A stretch of DNA of 64,000 nucleotides from Martelella lutilitoris. GTDB taxonomy: Bacteria; Pseudomonadota; Alphaproteobacteria; Rhizobiales; Rhizobiaceae. The notes beneath the pieces were generated by a model. It was not told where the DNA came from. It ran no database searches and saw only the letters and a program-made list of their open reading frames with translations. Both the position numbers and the translations under genes were made by a program. The stretch is taken from the NCBI RefSeq assembly GCF_016598595.1, contig NZ_CP066786.1, positions 3,740,001 through 3,804,000 on the forward strand, written 5' to 3'. Below, one piece after another: positions 9,047-18,650 of the stretch. Within the stretch, counting starts at the first letter, position 1. Every line of letters begins with the position of its first letter.

Positions 9047-9697
9047 ATGGATTTCATACCCTCGCTCCCCGTGCTTCTCGCCTTTTCGGCGGCAACCCTG
9101 CTTCTGGCGCTGACCCCCGGCCCCGACATGACGCTATCGATCAACAAGGCGCTGAAGGAGGGTCGGGCCGCGGGTCTTGCCGTGCTGATCGGCACCAATC
9201 TCGGCCTTTGCGTCCACACGATGCTGGTCGCCTTCGGCGTTTCCGCCCTGATCGTCGCCTCGCCGACGGCCTTCATGATCCTGAAGACAGGGGGCGCTGC
9301 CTATCTGTTCTGGATCGCGGCGATGGCGATCCGCAAGGGCAGCAATTTCGTGCTGGAGGCGGAAGCGAGAACGGAGCGCAGGCGCGGTCGCGTGAGGGCG
9401 GCAATCGCAAGCGGATTCTGGGTCAATCTCTTGAACCCGAAAGTCATCATCTTTTTCATGACATTCCTGCCGCAGTTTGTGGAAGCCGGAGATCCGCACG
9501 TCACCGGAAAGCTGATCTTCCTCGGCTTCACCTTCATCGCCGTGGCGCTTCTGCCGACGGTCGCCATCGTCGTCGCCGCCGACCGTCTATCCGGCTGGCT
9601 GATGGCCCACAAACGCGTGCTGCGCGCCATCGACTACCTGTTCGCCGGCGTGTTTTCGCTGTTTGCGGTGAAAATATTGCTGACGCAGGCGCGGTGA
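9047..9697 (+). CDS. LysE/RhtB family amino-acid exporter
   Basis: A 216-residue inner-membrane protein of the LysE translocator family, which exports amino acids or related metabolites. Five to six hydrophobic segments are visible. The family motif LTPGPDMTLSINKAL lies near residues 23-37, followed by GRAAGLAVLIGTNLG, and the central WVNLLNPKVIIFFMTFLPQF is also diagnostic. Full length. It is divergent from purC and has no partner gene. The exported amino acid cannot be assigned. Confidence 0.92.
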   Translation: MDFIPSLPVLLAFSAATLLLALTPGPDMTLSINKALKEGRAAGLAVLIGTNLGLCVHTMLVAFGVSALIVASPTAFMILKTGGAAYLFWIAAMAIRKGSNFVLEAEARTERRRGRVRAAIASGFWVNLLNPKVIIFFMTFLPQFVEAGDPHVTGKLIFLGFTFIAVALLPTVAIVVAADRLSGWLMAHKRVLRAIDYLFAGVFSLFAVKILLTQAR

Positions 9698-9845
9698 GAG
9701 AAGCTCGAAAGCCATGAAGGCACAAGAATTTGGCAGGCGGTTTGAGGCAGGCGAAGACTTGAGCGACGCTATCGACTGGTCGCGGGCTCGTAGGACAAAC
9801 GCGCGGCCCGATTACGACGGTGCCTCACCGCATAGCCCCCAAAAA

Positions 9846-9983
9846 CTCTCGCCCCGGAGGGGAGAGATGTCGCGAAAGCGACAGTGAGGGGGGAGTCTAA
9901 CCCCGCAAACGCCGTCACGATTTGAGATGCCGCGCCACCCTCACTGCCCCTGTCGGGGCATCTCTCCCGCCAGCGGGAGAGAG
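9846..9983. repeat. RIME-like palindromic intergenic repeat
   Basis: Two arms of about 45 bases in inverted orientation: 9846-9891 reads as the near reverse complement of 9938-9983, including the shared CTCTC...GAGAGATG..CGACAG..GCAGTGAGG pattern. Each arm itself folds into smaller hairpins such as CTCCCGC-CA-GCGGGAG. They flank a unique core of about 46 bases. It fills the 320-base gap between the LysE gene and rlmN and codes for nothing. The layout and sequence style match RIME-like mosaic repeats of rhizobia (family knowledge). Confidence 0.75.
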
Positions 9984-10017
9984 TATTGGGAGCAAGCGGC
10001 AATCGCAGCGCCTCTCC

Positions 10018-11241
10018 TCAATCCCCGTGATTGGCGATCATCATCGCCTCGTAGGCCAGGCGCTCGGTCTTGCGCATGCGTTCCGATTCCGACTTGAGCT
10101 GTCCGCAGGCCGCGAGAATGTCGCGGCCGCGCGGGGTGCGGATCGGCGAGGCATAGCCGGCCTGGTTGATGAAATCGGCGAAACGCTCGATCGTCTCCCA
10201 ATCGGAACACTGGTAGTTCGACCCCGGCCAGGGGTTGAACGGGATCAGATTGATCTTCGCGGGAATGCCCTTCAGGAGCTTCACCAGATCGCGCGCATCC
10301 TCCAGACTGTCATTGACGTCCTTCAGCATCACATATTCGAAGGTGATCCGGCGCGCATTGGAAAGGCCGGGATACTCCCGGCAGGCCTTGATCAATTGCT
10401 CCAGCGGATACTTTTTGTTGATCGGCACCAGAATGTTGCGCAGGTCATCGCGCACCGCATGCAGCGAGATCGCCAGCATGCAGCCGATCTCATCGCCCGT
10501 GCGGTAGATCTCAGGCACCACGCCGGAGGTCGACAGCGTGATCCGGCGCTTCGACAGCGACAGCCCGTCCTCGGCGGAGGCGATCAGCAGCGCCTTCTTC
10601 ACGGCCTCGAAATTGTAGAGCGGCTCGCCCATGCCCATCATCACGATATTGGTGACCTTGCGGTCGGATTCGGGAATGAAGGCGCCGTTCGGCGCATCGC
10701 GGTTCGGGAAATCGCCGAGCGCGTCACGCGCAACGAGAAGCTGCGCGAGAATTTCCTCCGGCCGCAGATTGCGCACCAGACGCTGCGTGCCTGTGTGACA
10801 GAAGGAACAGGTGAGCGTGCAGCCGACCTGGCTCGAAATGCACAGCGTGCCGCGATCTTCTTCCGGGATATAGACCGTCTCGATTTCCACCGGGCGTCCG
10901 GCGCCGTGGGCGGGAAAGCGCATCAGCCATTTGCGGGTGCCGTCGGTCGATATCTGTTCCGTGACGATCTCCGGCCGTGCGATGTCGAAGGTCTCCGCCA
11001 GCTTCGCCCGCAGGTCCTTCGCCATATTGGTCATCTCGGAAAAATCGGAGACGCCGCGCACATAGAGCCAGTTCCAGACCTGGTTGACGCGCATGCGGAT
11101 CTGCTTGTCCGGCACGCCGATCGAAGACAGCGCTTCGGCCAGTTCCGGCTTGGAAAGACCGATCAGCGTGTTCCCGGCAGCCGATTTCGGCCGCGGTTTG
11201 GCGCGCTCGGCTTCGATATCGATGGTTTCGACAGCGGACAT
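10018..11241 (-). CDS. rlmN: 23S rRNA (adenine-2503-C2)/tRNA methyltransferase RlmN
   Basis: A 407-residue dual-specificity radical-SAM methyltransferase that methylates C2 of A2503 in 23S rRNA and A37 in some tRNAs. The iron-sulfur cluster motif CTLTCSFC is at about 141-148. Other family marks are [41 protein letters not shown] and [18 protein letters not shown], with the conserved C-terminal cysteine in DILAACGQL that forms the RNA adduct. Length agrees with rhizobial orthologues. ATG 11241 has GGGAG about 8 bases upstream. The stop lies beside the RIME-like repeat. Confidence 0.97.
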   Translation of the reverse strand: MSAVETIDIEAERAKPRPKSAAGNTLIGLSKPELAEALSSIGVPDKQIRMRVNQVWNWLYVRGVSDFSEMTNMAKDLRAKLAETFDIARPEIVTEQISTDGTRKWLMRFPAHGAGRPVEIETVYIPEEDRGTLCISSQVGCTLTCSFCHTGTQRLVRNLRPEEILAQLLVARDALGDFPNRDAPNGAFIPESDRKVTNIVMMGMGEPLYNFEAVKKALLIASAEDGLSLSKRRITLSTSGVVPEIYRTGDEIGCMLAISLHAVRDDLRNILVPINKKYPLEQLIKACREYPGLSNARRITFEYVMLKDVNDSLEDARDLVKLLKGIPAKINLIPFNPWPGSNYQCSDWETIERFADFINQAGYASPIRTPRGRDILAACGQLKSESERMRKTERLAYEAMMIANHGD

Positions 11242-11475
11242 TCTCGGGCTCCCGTAAAAACGCCGATCGCGGGTAATCCACGCTTCTGCGCCGGGCTTTC
11301 ATCCCGACGGTGCGCGACCCGCAAAAGAGTAAAGAAGTTTGCTTTCAGCTCCATCAGGCGCCGCACAACAAAGGCGCGCCTGAGCAATTGCGGCGAGCCT
11401 ATAGCATGTCTGTTTCCGGCCGTCATCCCCTGTGCCGCATGGCTCACCCGCGCAGACGGCAAGGCCGGGCGCGAA

Positions 11476-11497
11476 AAACCCGGCCTGGGCCGGGTTT
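11476..11497 (-). terminator. Rho-independent terminator after the IalB-like gene
   Basis: AAACCCGGCC-TG-GGCCGGGTTT is a perfect 10-bp stem, in practice with a four-base loop. On the minus strand it is followed by five T residues. It lies 19 bases beyond the stop of the IalB-like gene and upstream of rlmN. The plus-strand side also has a T-rich flank. Confidence 0.8.
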
Positions 11498-11515
11498 GTT
11501 TGGGAAGCGCTGTGT

Positions 11516-12019
11516 CTATTTGCAGGCGCTGATCTTGTCGAGCGCCGCGGTAATGCCGATCAGCGAATAGGTATGCGTGGTGTTGGTGCCGCGCGCGGAG
11601 GTGGCCTTCACCTCCATCGTCCGGCCGGCCTTCATGGCCGCCACCAGCGCCGGCTCCTGCGCCGCGTTCTCCAGCCAGCCGCCCTGGCCCTTGTGGTACA
11701 TCGGGAAGCTCTTGCCATCGACGATGACGTCGATGGTCGAACCTTCGCGCAGATTGTAGCCCATCATGGCCTGAGGCTCGAGCGTGACGTTCTGACCCGG
11801 ATATTTGGTAACGACGAAGAAATTGTCGCCGTGGTCGACATTGGCCGGCTCCTTCTTGGCCGGCACCGAAAGGACATAGCAGACCTTGCCGGCATCGGAA
11901 TTGTAGGAATAGGCGACCCAGGCGTCGAATTTCTGGATCGGTGTCGGCGTCTGCGCGGAAGCGATCGAGGCGCCGGTGAACAGAATGACCAGTACGAGGA
12001 CGATTCTTTTTGCAAACAT
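11516..12019 (-). CDS. Invasion-associated locus B (IalB) family secreted protein
   Basis: A 167-residue exported protein of the IalB family, named after a Bartonella protein but widespread and mostly uncharacterised in Rhizobiales. The signal peptide is clear: MFAKRIVLVLVILFTG followed by a cleavage site near ASAQ (about 24). The mature part has the family pattern with two cysteines, VCYVLS (about 47) and ISACK at the end, likely a disulfide. ATG 12019 was chosen over upstream starts because it begins the signal peptide and has AGGAT upstream. It has its own predicted promoter and terminator, so it is monocistronic. Probably periplasmic; role unknown. Confidence 0.85.
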   Translation of the reverse strand: MFAKRIVLVLVILFTGASIASAQTPTPIQKFDAWVAYSYNSDAGKVCYVLSVPAKKEPANVDHGDNFFVVTKYPGQNVTLEPQAMMGYNLREGSTIDVIVDGKSFPMYHKGQGGWLENAAQEPALVAAMKAGRTMEVKATSARGTNTTHTYSLIGITAALDKISACK

Positions 12020-12078
12020 ATGATCCTGCCGATTTTCTCTGCTGCCGCCGGCCCCTGCCCTGTCAAAAAGCGGCAAGG

Positions 12079-12107
12079 CCGATACGTTTCGAATTCGTTC
12101 AATTCAA
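12079..12107 (-). promoter_or_regulatory. Predicted sigma70 promoter of the IalB-like gene
   Basis: Minus-strand TTGAAT (12102-12107) and TATCGG (12079-12084) with a 17-base spacer, about 60 bases upstream of the chosen IalB start. A GAGGTT-ACCAA-AACCTC hairpin (12117-12133) lies just upstream. Prediction from hexamer match only. Confidence 0.45.
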
Positions 12108-12188
12108 TACGCATTCGAGGTTACCAAAACCTCAACATGACGTGGATTTTAGCGAAGGCCGGAAGCCTGGATGATGGTGCAAAGACAC

Positions 12189-12216
12189 ATGCCGCCAATC
12201 AGGGCAAGATTGCGGC
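12189..12216 (-). terminator. Hairpin downstream of the YkvA-family gene
   Basis: TGCCGCCAATC and GATTGCGGCA pair with one bulged base around a seven-base loop, starting 13 bases beyond the YkvA-family stop. No T tract follows on either strand, so termination is only possible, perhaps factor-dependent. Confidence 0.35.
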
Positions 12217-12228
12217 ATGAACTGAAAC

Positions 12229-12606
12229 TTAGTCGGTATCCAGCGTCGTCAGCGCCCGGTCTGCACGGTCATAATGCTCTATTCTCATATTTCTGCGGAT
12301 CATCGTCAACGCCGTGGTCAGCACGGCCAGATCGTCGGTAAAGCCGACGAACAGGAAGATGTCCGGAATAAGATCGGCCGGCATGATGAAATAGGCCAGC
12401 GCCGAATAGAGCACCACGCGGGCGCCAAGCGGCGTGTCGCGGTCGGTCGCGCAGTAATAGGCAGCCACGGCATCGCGGGCAAAGGGAATATGAGCGGCCG
12501 TCCTGCGCAGTTTCGCCCAGAACCCCTCCCGCACCGTCCTTTCGTTTTCGGCCCTGGTCTCCTCGTCGCCGGGTTCGAGGATGTCTCCATACTTGATGTC
12601 ACTCAT
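12229..12606 (-). CDS. YkvA family DUF1232 membrane protein
   Basis: A 125-residue protein with a DUF1232 (YkvA) domain: the conserved segment around LGARVVLYSALAYFIMPADL and IPDIFLFVGFTDDLAVL (about 68-104) has two short hydrophobic stretches, so it is probably membrane-associated. Function of the family is not established. The ATG at 12606 has GGAG about 8 bases upstream and follows the pterin dehydratase stop by 44 bases, so the two may share a transcript. The N-terminal 55 residues are polar and poorly conserved. Confidence 0.8.
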   Translation of the reverse strand: MSDIKYGDILEPGDEETRAENERTVREGFWAKLRRTAAHIPFARDAVAAYYCATDRDTPLGARVVLYSALAYFIMPADLIPDIFLFVGFTDDLAVLTTALTMIRRNMRIEHYDRADRALTTLDTD

Positions 12607-12650
12607 GAAAGGCTCCTTCGCACCGGAATATAGGACGGCGCGGCCCCGGT

Positions 12651-12956
12651 TCAAACGCCGAAACGGCTTGCCGCCCTGTCCATGATGCCGGCCATCTCGA
12701 TGTCGCGGGCGCTGATGCCGCCGGAGGAATGCGTGGTCAGCGAAACGCCGACGCGGTTATAGACATTGCTCCATTCGGGATGGTGATCAAGGCGCTCTGC
12801 GGCGAGCGCGCATTCGCTCATGAAGGCAAAGGCCTCGCGAAAATCGGTAAACTTGAAATCACGGGAGATCGCGGTGTCGTCCTCGCTGATCGCCCAGTTC
12901 CCGCACGATTGCATGGCCGTCCGCAGCGCTTCAGGTTCCAGTCGCGCATCATTCAT
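12651..12956 (-). CDS. phhB: 4a-hydroxytetrahydrobiopterin dehydratase (pterin-4a-carbinolamine dehydratase)
   Basis: A 101-residue pterin-4a-carbinolamine dehydratase, which recycles the cofactor of aromatic amino-acid hydroxylases. The active-site signature is intact: LDHHPEW (about 55-61), then VYNRVGVSLTTHSSGGIS with the later histidine. Length is normal for the family. No phenylalanine hydroxylase is nearby. In bacteria lacking that enzyme, members have been linked to molybdopterin metabolism, so the physiological role is uncertain. Divergent from the phosphatase gene, with 56 bases between starts. Confidence 0.9.
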   Translation of the reverse strand: MNDARLEPEALRTAMQSCGNWAISEDDTAISRDFKFTDFREAFAFMSECALAAERLDHHPEWSNVYNRVGVSLTTHSSGGISARDIEMAGIMDRAASRFGV

Positions 12957-13012
12957 GTCATTGTCTCCCCGATCATCGAAATTCCGATCCTCCAGACAAT
13001 TGCGTAAACATC

Positions 13013-13483
13013 ATGGCACAACCTGAAAAACGCTCCATTCTCTTCGTTTGCAGCGGCAATATCTGTCGTTCACCGCTCGCCGAGGGCGTGTTCACGCATC
13101 TTGCCGCACAGGCCGGACGCAGCGACGAATTCAGCGCCGATTCCGCCGGCATCGGCAACTGGCACGAAGGCGAGCTCCCCGACCCGCGGTCGCGCGCGAC
13201 GGCCAGGCGCTACGGCTTCGACATCTCCGGCCAGCGCGCGCGGCAGATCAGACCTGTCGACTTCAGCCGGTTCTCGATCATTCTCGGCATGGACAGCGGC
13301 AATATGGCCGCGCTGAAACGGCTTGCCGGCACCAGCGCCGCTGCCGAAGTCGCGCTGTTTTCGGAATATACACTCGGCGAGCGCCGGGACGTGCCGGATC
13401 CCTATTACGGCGGCGATGACGGGTTTGAGACCGTCTACCACATGCTTTTGGCGGGCTGCCAGTCGCTCATGTCGAAGCTGTAG
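13013..13483 (+). CDS. Low-molecular-weight protein-tyrosine phosphatase
   Basis: A 156-residue cytoplasmic tyrosine phosphatase. The P-loop VCSGNICRSP has the nucleophile Cys13 and Arg19 in the C(X)5R(S) pattern, and the general-acid aspartate is in DPYYGG (about 128-133). It is of normal family length, with no arsenate-reductase-specific cysteine pair visible. It is not next to a tyrosine kinase or polysaccharide cluster, so a role in capsule export is not supported by context. Its last 49 bases overlap the 3' end of the convergent thpR gene. Confidence 0.93.
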   Translation: MAQPEKRSILFVCSGNICRSPLAEGVFTHLAAQAGRSDEFSADSAGIGNWHEGELPDPRSRATARRYGFDISGQRARQIRPVDFSRFSIILGMDSGNMAALKRLAGTSAAAEVALFSEYTLGERRDVPDPYYGGDDGFETVYHMLLAGCQSLMSKL

Positions 13484-14028
13484 GCCTCGCTCGGATCATA
13501 AAGATCGAAGGCCTCTTCCACCTGGTAGGGTCCGCCGCCGACGGAATCGCGCGACGACATCAGCACAAAGCGCGGCACCGTAAAGGGCAAGGTCTGGAAA
13601 TTGCCGCGGGCGGAAAGATATTCCACCACGTCCTGCACCTTCGATCCGCGAAGCCGCGCCAGCGTCACGTGCGGCGTGAACTTGCGCGGATCGGCCTTCA
13701 GCCCCAACCGCTGACAAATCCGGTCGATCTCGCCCTGCAACGCGAAAAGCTCCGGCGCCGGCGAAACGCCGGCCCAGATCGCGTGCGGCTTCTTGTTGCC
13801 GAAGGCACCGGTTCCGGTGAGGCTCAATTGAAAGGAGGGTCGCTCGATCCGGTCGAGCCAATGGACCACCTCGTCGGCGGTGCGAAAATCGACATCGCCG
13901 ATGAACCGCAGGGTGATGTGGTAATTTTCCACATCGATCCAGCGGGCCCCGGGCAGGCCGCCGCGCAACAGCGAAAGACTTAACGCCTGTTCGCGCGGGA
14001 TTTCGAGGGCGGTGAAAATTCTCGGCAT
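13435..14028 (-). CDS. thpR: RNA 2',3'-cyclic phosphodiesterase (LigT/ThpR)
   Basis: A 197-residue protein of the 2H phosphoesterase superfamily. Both catalytic HxT motifs are present: HIT at 37-39 (in NYHITLRFIG) and HVT at 120-122 (in PHVTLARL). Members hydrolyse RNA 2',3'-cyclic phosphates and show some RNA ligase activity in vitro; the in-cell role is unclear. The last 16 codons overlap the tail of the phosphatase gene on the other strand. The C-terminal extension SFDMSDWQPAKSMW is encoded entirely in that overlap. Confidence 0.9.
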   Translation of the reverse strand: MPRIFTALEIPREQALSLSLLRGGLPGARWIDVENYHITLRFIGDVDFRTADEVVHWLDRIERPSFQLSLTGTGAFGNKKPHAIWAGVSPAPELFALQGEIDRICQRLGLKADPRKFTPHVTLARLRGSKVQDVVEYLSARGNFQTLPFTVPRFVLMSSRDSVGGGPYQVEEAFDLYDPSEAYSFDMSDWQPAKSMW

Positions 14029-14093
14029 GGCGAGCTCCCCGAATCTGCTAGTGACCCCTCCAGCGAATCATCTAAGCCATGTTGACGCAAGCG

Positions 14094-14744
14094 TTAATTT
14101 GTTTGTCCCCCGATAGTGTCGATGAAGGCTGTTACGGCGGGAAGCGTGTTTTCGACCATTACCGCGACGCCGTCGGCATTGGGATGCATGCCGTCGGAAA
14201 GCTGCAGCGCCGCATTGGCGGCGACGCCATCGAGAAAGAACGGATAGAGCGGAACGCCGTATTGTTCGGCAAGCGCTTCGTAGATCGGATTGAAGGCGTC
14301 CGCATAGTCCGCGCCCATATTTGGCGGCGCCATCATCCCCATCAGCATCACAGGAATATCGCGATCCTGGAGGCTCTCGATGATGGCGGCGAGGTTCTCC
14401 TTCGCCTTTTGCGGCGCGACGCCGCGCAGCGCGTCATTGGCGCCGAGTTCGAGGATCACCCCGTCCGTGCCGTCGGGCACCGACCAGTTGACCCGCGCCA
14501 GGCCGCCGCTCGTCGTATCGCCGGAAACGCCGGCATTGGCGACGGCGACCTGATAGCCGGCCTCGGTCAAGGCCGCTTCAAGCTGTGCCGGATAATCTTC
14601 AGCGGGGCCAAGCTCGTAGCCGGCGACCAGGCTATCACCCAACACCACGAGATTGACCGGTTCACGCGCTTTTGATGGCAAGGCAGCCACAAGCGCCGCC
14701 AGAAACGCAAAAACAATCGGCACCGTCGCTTTCAATCGCATCAT
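14094..14744 (-). CDS. SGNH/GDSL arylesterase, TesA-like
   Basis: A 216-residue exported esterase/lysophospholipase of the SGNH family. A signal peptide (about 1-27, ending near SKA) is followed by the four SGNH blocks: GDSL (Ser38), the block II glycine in AGVSGDT (about 71-77), GAND (101-104) and DGMH (Asp184, His187). All catalytic residues are present. The gene is divergent from a YbbA/YbbP-type ABC system, the same arrangement as tesA-ybbAP in E. coli, which strengthens the assignment. Start ATG 14744 has AGGAGCGAG immediately upstream; ATG 14741 is also possible. Likely periplasmic. Confidence 0.92.
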   Translation of the reverse strand: MMRLKATVPIVFAFLAALVAALPSKAREPVNLVVLGDSLVAGYELGPAEDYPAQLEAALTEAGYQVAVANAGVSGDTTSGGLARVNWSVPDGTDGVILELGANDALRGVAPQKAKENLAAIIESLQDRDIPVMLMGMMAPPNMGADYADAFNPIYEALAEQYGVPLYPFFLDGVAANAALQLSDGMHPNADGVAVMVENTLPAVTAFIDTIGGQTN

Positions 14745-14851
14745 CTCGCTCCTAAATCCTTTTCATACCCGTTTGCCGGTCCATCCGGCGTCAGGGTCCG
14801 TATTGTCTATATGTGTTTGACCCGCCCGAAATTTCAAAGCAGGACTGTTCC

Positions 14852-15543
<692 letters not shown>

Positions 15544-15547
<4 letters not shown>

Positions 15548-18096
15548 TGCAGGCAAACCGGATAAACCTTTCGCTCGCCATGAAATTTGCGCTGCGCGAA
15601 ATGCGCGGCGGGCTTTCCGGCTTCTACATCTTCCTCGCCTGCATCGCACTGGGCGTTGCCGCGATCGCCGCCGTCAATTCGGTCTCCGACGCCGTCAATG
15701 CAGGCATTGCCGAACGCGGCCGCGAGATCCTTGCCGCCGATATCCGCTTCGAGCGCGACAACGAGGCTTTGGCGGGCGACGAACTCGCCTATGTCGAAGA
15801 CCTCGGCACGATGTCGCAGTCGGTGACGATGCGCTCGATGACGCGGCTCCCCGACGGTTCCGACCAGTCTCTGGCGGAAGTGAAGGCCGTCGACGGTCTT
15901 TATCCGCTCTATGGCAGCGTGATTTCCGATCCTGCGATGCCGCTTGAAGATGCGCTGTCGGAAAGCGGGGACGGCCGCTTCGGCGTGCTCGTCGCGCCGC
16001 TTCTCGCCGACCGGCTCGGCCTTGCCGCCGGCGACACGCTGCTCCTCGGCAATGCCGAGCTCCGGGTCTCCGGCACGCTCGAACAGGAGCCGGATTCGCT
16101 TTCGGAAGGCTTTGCCTTCGCGCCGCGCATCCTGATTTCGCGCGACGCGCTCGAAGCCTCCGGCCTCGTCCAGCTTGGCAGCCTTGCCGAATATGCCTAC
16201 CGCGTCCGCCTGCCGGCCTCCTCACCGGATCCGAACGCGGTCAAGACAGCCGCCGAGGAGGCCCTCCCCGATGCCGGCTGGTCGGTACGCGTCAGCGACC
16301 GCGCTGCGCCGTCCTTGAGCGAGAATGTCGATCGCCTCTCGGAATTCCTGACGCTTGTCGGGCTTGCGACGCTGATTACCGGCGGCGTCGGCATCGCCAA
16401 TGCGGTCAGCGCCTATCTGGAGAGCCGCAGGCGCGCGATTGCCGCCTTCAAATGCCTCGGCGCGCCGGCCAATATGGTGGTCGCGATCTATTTCCTGCAG
16501 ATCATGCTGGTGGCGATGATCGGCATCGCGGCGGGCCTCGTCTTCGGCACGGTGATCCCGCTGATCGCGCTGCCGCTCCTCTCCTCCCTGCTGGAGATCG
16601 CGATTCCCGCAGGCGTGTTCCCGCTGGCGCTCCTTATCGCCGCCCTGTTTGGCCTTCTGACCGCGATCGCCTTCGCCATCCTGCCGCTGGCCGCCGCCCG
16701 CAACGTGCCGGCAACCGCGCTTCTGCGCGAACACGGCTTTGACGAGGGCGGACGGCCGGCATGGCCTTTCGTGGCCGCCGCGGCGATAACGCTTGCCGCG
16801 CTGGCGGCGCTCGCCATCTTCACGGCGGACGAGCGTTTCGTTGCAAGCGTGTTTCTCGCCTCCGTCGCGGGCGCCTTCCTGGTGCTGCGGCTGGTCGCGA
16901 TTGCCATCAAATGGCTCGCACGCCGTGCGCCGCATCCGCGCGCGCCTTCGTTGCGCCTTGCCATCGGCAATATCCATCGCCCCGGCGCGCTCACCGGCTC
17001 GGTCGTGCTGTCGCTCGGCCTCGGACTGACGCTGCTGGTGGCGCTGGCGCTGATCGACGGCAATCTCAACCGCGAACTCTCCCGCACGCTTCCCGAACGC
17101 GCTCCCGATTTCTTCTTCGTCGATATTCAGGGCAACGAGGTCGACGGGTTCCGCGATCTGATCGCCGAGGAAGCGCCCGAGGGCGAGCTTTCCCTTGTGC
17201 CGATGCTGCGCGGGCGGATCATGGCGCTGAACGACACAAGGGCTTCGGAGTGGGAGGCTCCGCCTGAAGCGCGTTGGGTGCTGCGCGGCGACCGCGGCAT
17301 CACCTATGACGCGGACCTGCCGGAAAATTCGACGCTTGCCGAAGGCGAATGGTGGCCGGAGGACTATAGCGGCGAGCCGCTCGTCTCCTTTGCCGCCGAA
17401 GAGGGCCAGGAACTTGGCCTGAAGCTCGGCGACACCGTGACCGTCAGCGTGCTCGGACGCGAGATCACCGCGCGGATCGCAAGCTTCCGCTCGGTCGAGT
17501 GGGAATCGCTGTCGATCAATTTCGTCATGGTGTTTTCGCCCAACACCTTTGCCGGCGCGCCGCATGCCTGGCTGGCGACGCTGACCAATCCGGACGGCAG
17601 TACGGAGAAGAACGCCGAAATCCTCGGCGCCGTGACCCGGACCTTCCCGACCGTCACGACGATCGAGGTCCGGGCAGCACTTGAGATCGCCGGCGAGCTC
17701 GTCGGCCAGCTTGCCACCGCCATCAGGGCGGCGGCCGCGATTGCGCTGATCGCCTCGGTCATGGTGCTCGCCGGCGCGCTTGCGGCCGGAAACCGACGGC
17801 GCGGCCATGACGCGGTGATCATGAAGACGCTCGGCGCCACACGCCCGGCGCTGATCCGGGCCTTTGTCTATGAATATCTGATCCTCGGCGCGATGACCGG
17901 CCTCTTCGCCCTAGTCGCGGGATCGGCGGCGGCCTGGTATGCGCTGACCCAGATCATGATGCTGCCCTTCGCGCTGCTGCCCTCTGTCGCGCTCGCGACC
18001 GTCTGCGGCGCGATCCTCGTCACCGTCGCCATCGGGCTTTTCGGCACATGGCACCTTCTGGGCCAGAAGCCTGCGCTCTATTTGCGCGAGCTTTGA
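15544..18096 (+). CDS. ABC transporter permease with FtsX domains, YbbP type
   Basis: An 850-residue inner-membrane permease. It has an N-terminal helix (about 26-46) followed by a MacB-like periplasmic domain, an FtsX domain with three helices (about 275-395), further central helices (about 405-440 and 485-510), a second periplasmic part, and a C-terminal FtsX domain with three helices (about 735-840) ending in the typical PALYLREL. The arrangement matches YbbP of E. coli, and it is translationally coupled to the ATPase. A divergently transcribed TesA-like esterase completes the conserved tesA-ybbA-ybbP neighbourhood. What is moved or extracted is unknown. Confidence 0.92.
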
Positions 18097-18113
18097 CCCA
18101 ACGCACAACCGGA

Positions 18114-18132
18114 CGGCAGGTCGCCCCTGCCG
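18114..18132 (+). terminator. Hairpin between convergent ybbP-like and yqaE-like genes
   Basis: CGGCAGG-TCGCC-CCTGCCG, a seven-base-pair GC-rich stem, lies 18 bases past the permease stop in the 69-base convergent gap. There is no T tract, so it is a weak terminator candidate. Confidence 0.35.
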
Positions 18133-18165
18133 GCTGGCTGAATGCTTCTGCGATCGACTGCGCGA

Positions 18166-18369
18166 CTATCTGTCGCGACGCAGCGTTTCCATCAGTTCCT
18201 CGTTGCGGCGGTCGGCGAAATAGTTCTGCACCGCGAAAAGCGCCCAGAGTGCGGCGACCGGCCAGCCAATCAGCGTAAGCTGCAGGATCAGGCAGATGAT
18301 GCCGGAGATCGGCTTGCCGATGGTGAAGAAGGAAAGCCAGGGCAGAATGACGGCGATGAAATAGCGCAT
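18166..18369 (-). CDS. YqaE/Pmp3 family small membrane protein
   Basis: A 67-residue protein with two hydrophobic helices, matching the YqaE/Pmp3 (UPF0057) family: MRYFIAVILPWLSFFTIGKP, then the second helix LILQLTLIGWPVAALWALF, and a charged tail. Homologues are stress-induced proteolipids that affect membrane potential in fungi and plants; bacterial roles are poorly defined. The ATG at 18369 was chosen because it starts the conserved domain and has GAGG 9 bases upstream; longer reading upstream is unconserved. Confidence 0.85.
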   Translation of the reverse strand: MRYFIAVILPWLSFFTIGKPISGIICLILQLTLIGWPVAALWALFAVQNYFADRRNEELMETLRRDR

Positions 18370-18650
18370 GGGAGATATCCTCTCTTTCAGACTGTCCCGC
18401 GTTTCAAAGCCGGACGATTTCCTGCTAGATGGGGCGGTCCTTGTCCGTTTTTCAGGTCTGGCGGAACGTTTCTTACGAAAATTTGAGAAAGCGCCGTCGC
18501 TTTTCATTCCTGAATGCCTTGTATCCCATTGCCGTTCCTATCATATTGTTGTCAGGCTTGCTGGAGCCCCCCAGCGGCGCCTGGGATAGTGCATTTTTGC
18601 CGCATTTTCCCGACACCGTGATCAACGAGGGGCTTTTTAAGAGGAAATTG

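Noticed and set aside
16222..17808. 528-codon open frame on the minus strand
   Set aside because: Antisense to the ABC permease gene; composition is Arg/Gln/His-rich and no motif is present.
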